Source: CAINEC01 sp046052065 (GTDB taxonomy: Bacteria > Bacteroidota > Bacteroidia > AKYH767-A > OLB10). Taken from it: DNA of 20,952 nucleotides. Location of the stretch: assembly GCA_046052065.1 (NCBI GenBank), contig JBJOND010000048.1:1-20952 (forward strand), in the 5' to 3' direction. Shown here piece by piece: positions 1 to 7,357 of the stretch; position 1 is the stretch's first letter, and each line of letters opens with the position of its first letter. The notes under the pieces were generated by a model that saw only the letters and a program-made list of their open reading frames with translations, searched no databases and was not told the origin of the DNA. A program made the translations under genes and the position numbers.

Positions 1-27
1 TTTCAGAGGCAGGTTGATTGCCAGTTA

Positions 28-183
28 TTATTTTTCTTTCAAGAAATCTTTCACATGTTCGTTGTGAACGACTTCTGATTTGAAAGCGTAAGCTCCTGTT
101 AATGGAGACTTCACCATCTTAATTACTTTTGAGAACTCTTTACCTTTACCGGTCTTTAGTGTCGCAACTACTTTCTTTGCCAT
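28..183 (-). CDS. DUF4295 family small basic protein (51 aa)
   Basis: A 51-residue lysine-rich protein that begins MAKKVVATLKTGKGKEFSKV and ends DFLKEK. It follows rpmG by 29 nt on the same strand. Bacteroidota genomes typically carry a DUF4295 gene of about 50 aa directly after rpmG and before ftsY, and both the sequence and the position match that. The function is unknown. The size, the basic charge and the pairing with L33 suggest a ribosome-associated role, but that is inference. The gene is complete, with ATG at 183 and TAA at 28-30. The remaining 27 bases to the window edge hold no start codon, so the expected ftsY would begin outside. Confidence 0.85.
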   Translation of the reverse strand: MAKKVVATLKTGKGKEFSKVIKMVKSPLTGAYAFKSEVVHNEHVKDFLKEK

Positions 184-212
184 GTTGTGATAATTTTAAG
201 GGAAATCCCCGG

Positions 213-395
213 TTATTTAATTTCTTTATGAACTGTTACACGCTTTAAGATACGATTGAATTTCTTCAACTCTAAACGCTCAGTTGTGTTTTTCTTGTTT
301 TTTGTAGTGATGTAACGAGATGTCCCAGGCATGCCACTGTTTTTATGTTCAGTGCACTCCATAATCACTTGTACTCGGTTGCCTTTCTTTGCCAT
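213..395 (-). CDS. rpmG: 50S ribosomal protein L33
   Basis: A 60-residue L33, a component of the large ribosomal subunit near the E site. It has the family core around SGMPGTSRYITTKNKKNTTE and the C-terminal LKKFNRILKRVTVHKEIK. Only one cysteine is present (ECTEH, about residue 14), so this is the form without the two CxxC zinc pairs, as is usual in Bacteroidota. It is co-directional with the DUF4295 gene and very likely co-transcribed with it from a strong promoter at 433-464. In many relatives rpmG directly follows rpmB. Here a 1.4 kb peptidase gene lies between them. Confidence 0.96.
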   Translation of the reverse strand: MAKKGNRVQVIMECTEHKNSGMPGTSRYITTKNKKNTTERLELKKFNRILKRVTVHKEIK

Positions 396-432
396 GATTT
401 GAAATCAATTAAGTCCCTTTCTTAAGGGGATG

Positions 433-464
433 CAAAGATAATATAGTTTTCCTAAAAACACAAA
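433..464 (-). promoter_or_regulatory. Promoter of rpmG-DUF4295
   Basis: On the minus strand a perfect -7 element TATCTTTG (433-440) is preceded by TTTG (461-464). The spacing from the TTG to the -7 element is 20 bp. This matches the Bacteroidota primary-sigma consensus TTG-N17-23-TAnnTTTG. The leader would be about 35 nt, long enough for a normal untranslated region. Confidence 0.8.
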
Positions 465-541
465 TAGTAATCATTTAAAAATTCATTTCTCTGTGGATTT
501 ATTCGAACAGCTATGCAATTCGACCCCAAATAACTGGTATT

Positions 542-1924
542 TCAGTATTTAAGATAAGAGTCTTGCGCCATTAATTGCTCTATTTCAACCACACTTCTTG
601 GCAAATTACCTGATAAATTAGTCGCAAGCCCCTTCTGATTAATCAAAATATCGTCTTCAATACGTACTCCTATGTTCCACCATTTTTTGTCGCACGGTGA
701 ACCTTCGGGAATATAAATCCCTGGCTCAACAGTAATTATTGTTCCTGCCTTTAGTGCGCCGTAGGTACCTGCGTCATGTACATCCAAACCTAAATAGTGA
801 CTCGTTCCGTGCATAAAATATTGATCGGCATCTTTCTCGTTTTTGATTATCCCTAATTCAACCAACCCTTTTGTGATAATTGCAGATGTAGCTTCGTGAG
901 TAGCGTGAAATGAATTACCCGATTGACAAACGGCTATTCCTGCTTCTTGCGCTTTAAGGACTAAATTATAAATGATCTTTTGTTCGTCGGTAAACTTCCC
1001 ATTCACAGGAAATGTCCTTGTGATATCGGCAGTATATCCATGATACTCACCACCCATATCAGCCAAAAGCAAATCGCCCGATTTTAAAGAGTCCCGATTT
1101 TCCTGATAATGCAGAATGCAACTATTGCCCGCGCCACCACAAATTGAAGGATAACCCTGATACTCGCCACCGTTATTCTTTACGAAATACTCCACTATCG
1201 CCTGCGTTTGATACTCCTTAAATCCAGGTTTAATCGCTTTCATCAGTTCAATAAATCCTTCAACTGATATTTCTACTGCTCTTTTAACCAATGCTATCTC
1301 TTCTACTTGTTTTACTTCCCGCATCGAAGCAAGTACCTTGTAAGGCTTGCTTTCTTCGACCACTAAATCAGTTGGCAACTTTTGTTTAAAGTCCTCAACA
1401 AGATTTGCTAATGCGATTTTTGAAAATGCTTCAGAATTAGGTTGTGCGGGATACTCCCCCCATACTTCTTGTATTTTCGAAAAATCAATTCCGAATTCTT
1501 TAAACTCATTAGTAGTATAAATAGCCTGAATTCCGGTAATAGCATTTACTTCTTTACAACTTGGACGTACACCTGTCCAAACCTCTGCAGATTTATTCTT
1601 CGGACGGATAAACAATAACTCCTTTACACCTTTATTCTCATCAAAAGTTTTGACATCCTTAAATAAAAGCAACACCGCATCCGGATCTCTTAATCCTGTT
1701 AAATAATAGAAGTTTGGGTTTTGACTGTATTGAAAATCGACATCATTGCTTCTGTTTCGAATCGGATTTGCGAAAAACACCGCTAGACTATGGGCGGGCA
1801 TCTGCTCAATAAACTTTTCCCTATTACCTTTAAAAAAAGTGGCTGGCAATAAATCATGGTCAGCATTCTGACCAAATACAATGAACGGAATTAAAATAAA
1901 AAAAACCGACAGATTACTTCTCAT
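542..1924 (-). CDS. Exported Xaa-Pro aminopeptidase (M24B, aminopeptidase P family)
   Basis: This metallopeptidase removes an N-terminal residue ahead of proline. An aminopeptidase P N-terminal domain (about residues 28-165) is followed by a pita-bread M24 domain (about 210-450). All five expected metal ligands are visible: D289 and D300 (in LADMGGEYHGYTADITRTF), H376 (in MHGTSHYLGLDVHD), E400 (TVEPGIY) and E423 (RIEDD). The accessory histidines H372 and H383 are also present. The first 18-20 residues are hydrophobic (LSVFFILIPFIVFGQ), a likely signal peptide, so the enzyme probably acts in the periplasm, unlike cytoplasmic E. coli PepP. It lies between rpmB and rpmG with its own -7 element. 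ATG at 1924 is chosen because it gives the complete signal peptide. The length of 460 aa is normal for the family. Confidence 0.93.
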   Translation of the reverse strand: MRSNLSVFFILIPFIVFGQNADHDLLPATFFKGNREKFIEQMPAHSLAVFFANPIRNRSNDVDFQYSQNPNFYYLTGLRDPDAVLLLFKDVKTFDENKGVKELLFIRPKNKSAEVWTGVRPSCKEVNAITGIQAIYTTNEFKEFGIDFSKIQEVWGEYPAQPNSEAFSKIALANLVEDFKQKLPTDLVVEESKPYKVLASMREVKQVEEIALVKRAVEISVEGFIELMKAIKPGFKEYQTQAIVEYFVKNNGGEYQGYPSICGGAGNSCILHYQENRDSLKSGDLLLADMGGEYHGYTADITRTFPVNGKFTDEQKIIYNLVLKAQEAGIAVCQSGNSFHATHEATSAIITKGLVELGIIKNEKDADQYFMHGTSHYLGLDVHDAGTYGALKAGTIITVEPGIYIPEGSPCDKKWWNIGVRIEDDILINQKGLATNLSGNLPRSVVEIEQLMAQDSYLKY

Positions 1925-1928
1925 GATT

Positions 1929-1936
1929 CAAATTTA
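1929..1936 (-). promoter_or_regulatory. -7 element TAAATTTG ahead of the aminopeptidase gene
   Basis: A perfect TAnnTTTG (TAAATTTG) ends only 4 nt before the ATG at 1924. No TTG is found at the preferred 17-23 bp upstream; the nearest in line is at 27 bp. If functional, transcription would start at or next to the start codon. Confidence 0.45.
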
Positions 1937-1984
1937 ATCAAAATCGTAATCTACCGGTTCTTTCAACCGTTATATAATAATTTC

Positions 1985-2218
1985 TTACAATGATCCTTTT
2001 ACGATAGCGCGTGTAATCGCTTCCGTAATTCCGATTTTATTAATCGTTCTTAAAGCAGATGTACTTACTTTTAATGTAATCCACTCTCCAGTTTCAGGTA
2101 GAAAAAATTTCTTAACCTGTAAATTCGGATTAAAACGACGCTTTGTTTTGCGGTTTGAGTGGCTAACTTTATTTCCGGTAATTGCTTGTTTTCCGGTTAA
2201 ATCACAAATTCTTGACAT
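1985..2218 (-). CDS. rpmB: 50S ribosomal protein L28
   Basis: A 77-residue L28, a large-subunit ribosomal protein. It begins MSRICDLTGKQAITGNKVSH and continues with the typical SNRKTKRRFNPNLQVKKFF segment and a C-terminal LKVSTSALRTINKIGI. Length and sequence are those of Bacteroidota L28. It has its own well-formed promoter 21 nt upstream. It lies downstream of cinA with 84 nt between them and upstream of the aminopeptidase gene with 60 nt between them. Confidence 0.97.
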   Translation of the reverse strand: MSRICDLTGKQAITGNKVSHSNRKTKRRFNPNLQVKKFFLPETGEWITLKVSTSALRTINKIGITEAITRAIVKGSL

Positions 2219-2239
2219 GACTTTACTTTATTGGGAAGG

Positions 2240-2269
2240 CAAATTTAGTAAATTTTGTTTTATCTACAA
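2240..2269 (-). promoter_or_regulatory. Promoter of rpmB
   Basis: TAAATTTG at 2240-2247 with TTG at 2267-2269, 19 bp apart, matches the Bacteroidota consensus. The predicted leader is about 17-20 nt. Its presence implies that rpmB is transcribed independently of cinA. Confidence 0.75.
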
Positions 2270-2302
2270 GCACTCCCTCTATTTTTTAATTTTTTTACTG
2301 CA

Positions 2303-3544
2303 TTATTTTTTAAGTAACCCTTTTCGTAAAAGATTCAAACCACTTAAAGCGGCTATCTCAATGGTCCTTAGTCGATTATCTCCAAGCTTTAATAGATAAG
2401 CCTTTGTTTCATCGGGTGTGCTTACACCTACCCAAACGGTTCCTACTGGCTTTTCAGGTGTTCCACCACCCGGTCCAGCAACGCCAGTAGTTGCAATTGC
2501 ACAATCAACTTTGAATAGTTTTTTAGCAGATTCAACCATAGCTAGAACTACAGGCTCACTGACAGCACCGTACTTTTCAATCAGGGAAGCAGGTATATTT
2601 AAAAGCTGCGTTTTACTTTCGTTGGAATATGTTACCGTTGAGCCCATATAATAAGCAGAGCTTCCTGGTACAGCAGTAATCAAATGCGCCATAAATCCAC
2701 CCGAACAACTTTCCGCAGTAGCCAACGTTAGGCCTTTTGCTTTTAATAAGTTTCCCACGACCTTGGGTAACTCATCTTTTTCATAACCATAAATGAATTC
2801 GGGAATAATAGCCGATAACCCTTTTGTTAGTTCCTCAATTTCTTGCTTTAAACCCTCTTCACTTTCACCAATTCCTGACAATCGTAAACGTACAGAACCT
2901 GCACTTGGTAAATAGGCTAATTTAATATTGCTTGGCAGATTATTTTCAAAAGCAACTATTTTTTCTGCCAGAAAACTTTCACCAATACCAAATGTAAGAA
3001 TGGTGCGATGTAAAATATATGGTGTCTTGAATCTTTGCTTAACTCGAGGGATCACTTCGTTTTCCATCAAATACTTCATCTCATAAGGAACACCTGGTAG
3101 ACTTACGTAAACAACATCAGCTTCATCGAACCACATACCTGGTGCTGTTCCAACTTTATTATAAAGAGTTGTGCAATTTTCAGGCACCTCCGCTTGGAAA
3201 CGATTTATTGCTGATACCTCACGTCCTCTTATCGAAAACAAATGGACTACATCTTCAAAAGCTTTTTCATCAAATCGCATATTCACTTTAAAAAAATCGG
3301 CCAATGTTTTCTTTGTAATATCATCATTGGTTGGCCCAAGACCACCCGTTATCAAAACTAATTGCGCTCGTTTAGATGCTTCCTTCAGCGTACTAATTAT
3401 CTCATCGCGATCATCGGAGATTGAAGTTATTCTATTAACCTTAATCCCGATTTTATTTAACTCCTCTCCCATCCAGGCTGAATTGGTATCAATCACCTGT
3501 CCGATTAAAAGTTCATCACCTATAGTTATTATTTCTGCTTTCAT
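2303..3544 (-). CDS. cinA: CinA-family protein (nicotinamide-nucleotide amidohydrolase type, two-domain)
   Basis: A 413-residue two-domain CinA. The N-terminal molybdopterin-binding-like (MoCF/COG1058) domain covers about residues 1-170, with EIITIGDELLIGQVIDTNS and TGGLGPTNDD (66-75). The C-terminal PncC-like domain (about 260-413) has TAESCSGG (276-283, the TAESCTGG family motif) and TTGVAGPGGG (352-361). Family members hydrolyse nicotinamide mononucleotide in pyridine nucleotide recycling, and the N-terminal domain has been linked to ADP-ribose pyrophosphatase activity. The old link to competence is not supported by anything here. Full length with ATG at 3544. It lies upstream of rpmB on the same strand, an arrangement I recall in other Bacteroidota. 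The stretch between it and the upstream OstA-like gene is 92 nt. Confidence 0.95.
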   Translation of the reverse strand: MKAEIITIGDELLIGQVIDTNSAWMGEELNKIGIKVNRITSISDDRDEIISTLKEASKRAQLVLITGGLGPTNDDITKKTLADFFKVNMRFDEKAFEDVVHLFSIRGREVSAINRFQAEVPENCTTLYNKVGTAPGMWFDEADVVYVSLPGVPYEMKYLMENEVIPRVKQRFKTPYILHRTILTFGIGESFLAEKIVAFENNLPSNIKLAYLPSAGSVRLRLSGIGESEEGLKQEIEELTKGLSAIIPEFIYGYEKDELPKVVGNLLKAKGLTLATAESCSGGFMAHLITAVPGSSAYYMGSTVTYSNESKTQLLNIPASLIEKYGAVSEPVVLAMVESAKKLFKVDCAIATTGVAGPGGGTPEKPVGTVWVGVSTPDETKAYLLKLGDNRLRTIEIAALSGLNLLRKGLLKK

Positions 3545-3558
3545 AGTTTAAAGTCATT

Positions 3559-3566
3559 CAAATTTA
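3559..3566 (-). promoter_or_regulatory. -7 element TAAATTTG ahead of cinA
   Basis: A perfect TAnnTTTG ends 14 nt before the cinA start codon. A TTG is present but only 14 bp upstream (3581-3583), shorter than the usual 17-23 bp, so the -33 part is doubtful. Confidence 0.45.
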
Positions 3567-3636
3567 AAGAAAGGAAGTTGCAAGTGTAAAACATCAAAAA
3601 GAAATAATTGTTAAAAATGATTTTATTAAACACTGC

Positions 3637-5199
3637 CTAAAAAATATCTTCCTTCGTTTTTGGTCTGATTTCATCCAGCCATTTAAAATCACGAAGTTTA
3701 ATATCACTTTCGAGTGCATCTTTTATTGGTAATAATACTGCATCAGGTTCGCTTTTCAAGGCGATTTTTTTTACCTTACTATCAGCAATATAAATATTCA
3801 TATCGCTGCAATCTGCTTTATTAACTCCTGTAAGTTGTTGTTTTTTATTTCTGATAAAATAAATGGTTTGTCCGTTACCCGACACTTTTATCAGATCGAG
3901 TTTATTGTCCACAAAATTCCCAACCATATTCCTTCCTTTTATCTGATTAAATCGAGAGCTGTCCTCCTGTCCAACAATAAAAGAATTATCTTCAAGATAC
4001 ATTTTATGCAACTGATTATTGGATAACTGCAACTTGATAAAATTTGCCGTCAACTGGTTTTTATTATTCCACAAAACAGGATTGATATAAAATGAAATTA
4101 CTGAATCTGTCGTATTATAAACGAGCGAATCGCACATACCCTGAAGGTCATTCTTAAATATTTTCACTTTATGATAAGCAAAATAAAGTTTCTCTTTTTT
4201 CGCAGAATCTTGTTGAGCATACAATGTATCTGCATGCATATACATCGAATCCTTTTCAAATATTTTAATTAGCGAACATTTACCCGTAACAAATGAATTT
4301 CCCTTTTTTTCATTCAGATAGGCATACTCGCCAGCAACAATTATTTTTTGCAATGTATCTGTGATGAATACATTTTTCCAGGCCTTACCTACTCCTGCAA
4401 TACGATCATAAAAAATAGAATCCCCTTCTAACTTATTTTCCTTCGATAATATGTAGGCGTTTTTGCCAAACACCGATTTTTCTGTCTGCGTATTATACCA
4501 ACCATTTTCACAATAAATAAACCCACCCTCTTTTCCAGTACTTTTAATTGTAGTTGGTCCGAAGAAGTAAGCAATCTTGCTGATTGTATTATACTTTAAT
4601 GTGTCCGACTGCATAACATATCGCGGATTGTTCAGTTTTACTTTGCTTTTAAAAAAAACTTCTTTATTACGTGCATAATAAAACCCGATATCACTTGTGA
4701 GCGTATTCTCTTTATCTCTTACGGTACCTCCTTGAAAGTATGACCCAATATCATTTGTTAAATCGTAAAATAATACTGTTGTAGCCAAATCCATTTTACC
4801 ATCGGTTAGATGAACTTCTCTTCCGCTTATTTGAGCATTTTTAGTATTACCATCATAATGCAATACATCTCCGCTTAACCTAGCCTGTGGACCTTCAATT
4901 CGAATTTTGCCATAAGCATCAATTGTATTATTTGATTCATAAAACAAAGCTGAATCACAATACATCAACGTATTATCTTGTTTGAAAATCACATTCCCAA
5001 CTAACCGACGTACTTCGACACCATTATACTTAATACCTTCTAACGAACCAGCCTGTATAATCTCGATTGGCTTTCCACTTAGTTGCGCAAAAGATGAATA
5101 AGCGCCCAATAACAGCATCAGCATTACAAACCAAAAAGTTCGCAGGTATGCACCATACGAACTTTTGTTAAAGGTTATACACTGACTGAAAGTCATCAT
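3637..5199 (-). CDS. OstA/LptA-like organic solvent tolerance family protein
   Basis: A 520-residue secreted protein rich in beta-strand repeats. It resembles the OstA/LptA jelly-roll family that moves LPS across the periplasm. Repeated units such as DSLFYESNNTIDAYGKIRIE, GDVLHYDGNTKNAQISG and GDSIFYDRIAGVGKAW show the pattern of successive strands with alternating polar and aromatic residues. The N-terminus has a hydrophobic stretch, FWFVMLMLLLGAYSSFAQ, that fits a signal peptide cut before or near Q39. An upstream ATG at 5298 would lie inside purA. I chose the ATG at 5199, 10 nt after the purA stop; 5124 (MLMLLLGAYSSFAQ) is an alternative. Last gene of the rsh-fur-STAS-purA operon. A role in LPS transport is inferred from the family and is not proven. 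Confidence 0.82.
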   Translation of the reverse strand: MMTFSQCITFNKSSYGAYLRTFWFVMLMLLLGAYSSFAQLSGKPIEIIQAGSLEGIKYNGVEVRRLVGNVIFKQDNTLMYCDSALFYESNNTIDAYGKIRIEGPQARLSGDVLHYDGNTKNAQISGREVHLTDGKMDLATTVLFYDLTNDIGSYFQGGTVRDKENTLTSDIGFYYARNKEVFFKSKVKLNNPRYVMQSDTLKYNTISKIAYFFGPTTIKSTGKEGGFIYCENGWYNTQTEKSVFGKNAYILSKENKLEGDSIFYDRIAGVGKAWKNVFITDTLQKIIVAGEYAYLNEKKGNSFVTGKCSLIKIFEKDSMYMHADTLYAQQDSAKKEKLYFAYHKVKIFKNDLQGMCDSLVYNTTDSVISFYINPVLWNNKNQLTANFIKLQLSNNQLHKMYLEDNSFIVGQEDSSRFNQIKGRNMVGNFVDNKLDLIKVSGNGQTIYFIRNKKQQLTGVNKADCSDMNIYIADSKVKKIALKSEPDAVLLPIKDALESDIKLRDFKWLDEIRPKTKEDIF

Positions 5200-5209
5200 T
5201 AAATAACTA

Positions 5210-6490
5210 TTATTTAAAAACCTCTTCGCGCACCATCGTTTGTTTACGATCTGGCCCAACGGATAAAATAGTAATTGGCAATCCCGTTGCGTTTTCAATA
5301 TAAGAGATATAATTTAAAAATGCCTGAGGCAATTGTTCAAGATCGTTATAGCCAGTTAAATCTTCACTCCATCCTGGCAACTCTTCATAAACCGGCTCGA
5401 TTGGTTCGTTCACTACGTCGTAAGGTACGTAATCGATAATCTGACCTCTGTATTTGTAGTGTGTACAAACTTTAATCGTATCAAAACCACTTAATACATC
5501 TGACTTCATCATGATTAATTGCGTAACGCCATTTAACATGATTGCATAGTTCAATGAAGGTAAATCTAACCAACCACAACGACGAGCACGTCCTGTGGTA
5601 GAACCAAATTCATTTCCTTTCTTTCTTAATTCATCACCCGTTTCATCAAACAATTCTGTTGGAAATGGTCCACTACCCACACGTGTACAATATGCTTTAA
5701 AGATGCCATACACCTCACCAACAGCAGACGGAGGAATTCCTAATCCAATACAAGTACCAGCAGTTACTGTATGTGAAGAAGTCACAAAAGGATATGATCC
5801 AAAATCAACATCCAACAATGATCCTTGTGCACCTTCCGCTAATACAGATTGTCCGTTACGAATATTATTATTTAGCTCGTACTCGCTATCAATTAACGTG
5901 AGTTCTTTCAAAAGTTCTATCCCTTCGAAAAATCCCTGTTCCATTGCAAGCAAGTCGTATTCAAAATCATACTGCTTTAACATGGCAATATGTTTATCGA
6001 CTAATTTTTTATAATTCGACAGGAAATCAGGATGCTCAATATCTCCAACACGAAGTCCGTTACGACCTGTTTTATCCATGTATGCAGGACCAATACCTTT
6101 TAATGTAGATCCAATTTTCTCTTTTCCTTTTGCTGCTTCAGAAGCTGCATCAATCAAACGGTGAGAAGGAATAATTAAATGAGCCTTACGCGAAATTTTT
6201 AAATTGCTCTTTACGTTCACGCCACGTGCGACAAGCGCATCAATTTCTTTTTTGAAAACAACAGGATCAATCACAACTCCATTACCAATCACATTACTTT
6301 TTCCATCATGAAAAATTCCAGATGGAATAGTATGCAAAACATGCTTAGTTCCTTCAAACTCTAAAGTATGACCTGCATTTGGACCACCTTGAAAACGTGC
6401 AATCACATCATATCGTGGAGTTAGCACATCCACTACTTTCCCTTTACCTTCGTCTCCCCATTGAAGACCTAATAAAACATCAACTTTCAT
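5210..6490 (-). CDS. purA: Adenylosuccinate synthetase
   Basis: Catalyses IMP + aspartate + GTP to adenylosuccinate, the first committed step from IMP to AMP, in the cytoplasm. The sequence has the signature LGLQWGDEGKGKVVDVL near the N-terminus with catalytic D13, and GGPNAGHT with H41. Further family blocks are STLKGIGPAYMDKTGRNGLR, EGAQGSLLDVDFGSYPFVTSS and GRARRCGWLDL. Length 426 aa, complete and normal for the family. It starts 8 nt after the STAS gene stop and is followed 10 nt later by the OstA-like gene, so it is almost certainly in the operon headed by rsh. PurA is a known ppGpp-inhibited enzyme in other bacteria, so its place behind rsh and fur may be meaningful. Confidence 0.98.
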   Translation of the reverse strand: MKVDVLLGLQWGDEGKGKVVDVLTPRYDVIARFQGGPNAGHTLEFEGTKHVLHTIPSGIFHDGKSNVIGNGVVIDPVVFKKEIDALVARGVNVKSNLKISRKAHLIIPSHRLIDAASEAAKGKEKIGSTLKGIGPAYMDKTGRNGLRVGDIEHPDFLSNYKKLVDKHIAMLKQYDFEYDLLAMEQGFFEGIELLKELTLIDSEYELNNNIRNGQSVLAEGAQGSLLDVDFGSYPFVTSSHTVTAGTCIGLGIPPSAVGEVYGIFKAYCTRVGSGPFPTELFDETGDELRKKGNEFGSTTGRARRCGWLDLPSLNYAIMLNGVTQLIMMKSDVLSGFDTIKVCTHYKYRGQIIDYVPYDVVNEPIEPVYEELPGWSEDLTGYNDLEQLPQAFLNYISYIENATGLPITILSVGPDRKQTMVREEVFK

Positions 6491-6498
6491 AATAATTT

Positions 6499-6846
6499 TT
6501 AATTAGCAAATGACTTAGCAGCTGCCTCTTCGTTTTCAAGTACTGAAAACACATTGTTCAATTTAGTGATAACAAGTAAAGAATTGATTTTTTCAGGCAC
6601 TGCGCAGATAACTGCTTCACCACCCGCTTTTCTAGCTTTCGATAAAATATTTAATAAAACATTTAATCCTGTACTGTTCATGTATTGAAAAGCAGACAAA
6701 TCGATAACATAATTTAAATGTGTTCCTTCCGAATGCGAATCAATCTCTTCCATCAATCCATTGGCTTGATTTTTTTCAATCAGATTTCCATTTAATTTTA
6801 TTAGCGAATAACTATCTTTTTGTGTGATTTTAAATCCGAATTCCAT
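6499..6846 (-). CDS. STAS-domain protein, anti-sigma-factor-antagonist-like
   Basis: A 115-residue single STAS domain of the SpoIIAA/RsbV type. The strand-helix pattern is visible: a first beta pair (SLIKLNGNLIEKNQANGL), the core strand LNYVIDLSAFQYMNSTGLNVL, then KAGGEAVICAVPEKINSLL and a C-terminal helix. In SpoIIAA the phospho-serine lies in a D-S-S-G motif. Here the motif is N57-S58-T59-G60, so the usual phospho-Ser position is a Thr and the preceding Asp is Asn. No cognate HATPase kinase, PP2C phosphatase or sigma factor is encoded nearby. It lies between the Fur-family gene (22 nt) and purA (8 nt) and is thus co-transcribed with them. The domain call is firm. A partner-switching function is inference. 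Confidence 0.88.
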   Translation of the reverse strand: MEFGFKITQKDSYSLIKLNGNLIEKNQANGLMEEIDSHSEGTHLNYVIDLSAFQYMNSTGLNVLLNILSKARKAGGEAVICAVPEKINSLLVITKLNNVFSVLENEEAAAKSFAN

Positions 6847-6868
6847 AGTATTTTTATATGTTGCTAAA

Positions 6869-7357
6869 TTACTTGTTTTTTGCTTTCAAATTTTCACAAT
6901 TTCCTTTTTGCGCTAACATATTGCATTTGCCAAATAAGTTCAAACTGTGATGTGTAACATCGAACCCTAAAATATCGCCCATCATTGATTGGATTTGCTG
7001 TATTCTAGGATCACAAAACTCGAGTACCTTACCGCAGTCCTGGCAAATTAAATGATCATGTTGCTTATAGGCATATGACTTTTCAAACTGTGCCATATTT
7101 TTCCCAAACTGATGCTTAGTAATCAAATCGCAATTTAGCAGATGTTCAATTGTGTTGTAAATTGTTGCACGGCTCACATGATACTTTCTGGTTTTCAAAT
7201 GAGCAAAAAGCGACTCCACATCAAAATGCTCATTAATAGAATAAATCTCTCTCAAAATGGCAAAGCGCTCTGGCGTTTTACGGAGATTATTTTTTTCTAA
7301 ATATTCCAAAAATACCGCATGTACTTTGTCGGCTATTTTTTCATTAGCACTATTCAT
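6869..7357 (-). CDS. Fur-family metal-responsive transcriptional regulator
   Basis: A 162-residue protein with an N-terminal winged helix (RKTPERFAILREIY, then HVSRATIYNTIEHLL) and a C-terminal metal-binding dimerisation domain. The domain contains HDHLICQDCGKV with H100, H102, C105 and C108, and two late cysteines C145 and C154 (numbered from the chosen start). CxxC plus two C-terminal Cys suggests a structural zinc site. I chose the ATG at 7357, which overlaps the rsh stop by 8 nt and starts just before the expected domain. ATGs at 7369 or 7390 would extend the overlap. Whether it senses iron, zinc, manganese or peroxide (Fur, Zur, Mur, PerR) cannot be told from the sequence alone. The rsh-Fur-family-purA order is recurrent in Bacteroidota. 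Confidence 0.93.
   Translation of the reverse strand: MNSANEKIADKVHAVFLEYLEKNNLRKTPERFAILREIYSINEHFDVESLFAHLKTRKYHVSRATIYNTIEHLLNCDLITKHQFGKNMAQFEKSYAYKQHDHLICQDCGKVLEFCDPRIQQIQSMMGDILGFDVTHHSLNLFGKCNMLAQKGNCENLKAKNK

Noticed and set aside
1945..1975. Inverted repeat CGGTT-N5-AACCG after rpmB, as a terminator
   Set aside because: The stem is only 5 bp and no T-tract follows on the minus strand, so it is too weak to call.
3171..3551. A 126-codon open frame on the plus strand opposite cinA
   Set aside because: Antisense to the N-terminal half of a clear CinA, with no domain features and low-complexity Ser/Ile content. A shadow of the real gene.
3608..3632. A/T-only imperfect palindrome after the OstA-like gene
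   Set aside because: Made only of A/T runs that arise by chance in such DNA; no G/C stem to support a terminator.
5595..6014. A 139-codon open frame on the plus strand opposite purA
   Set aside because: It lies wholly antisense to a strongly conserved purA, its translation is rich in Pro, Ser and Cys with no recognisable domain, and it has no promoter. It is a shadow frame.
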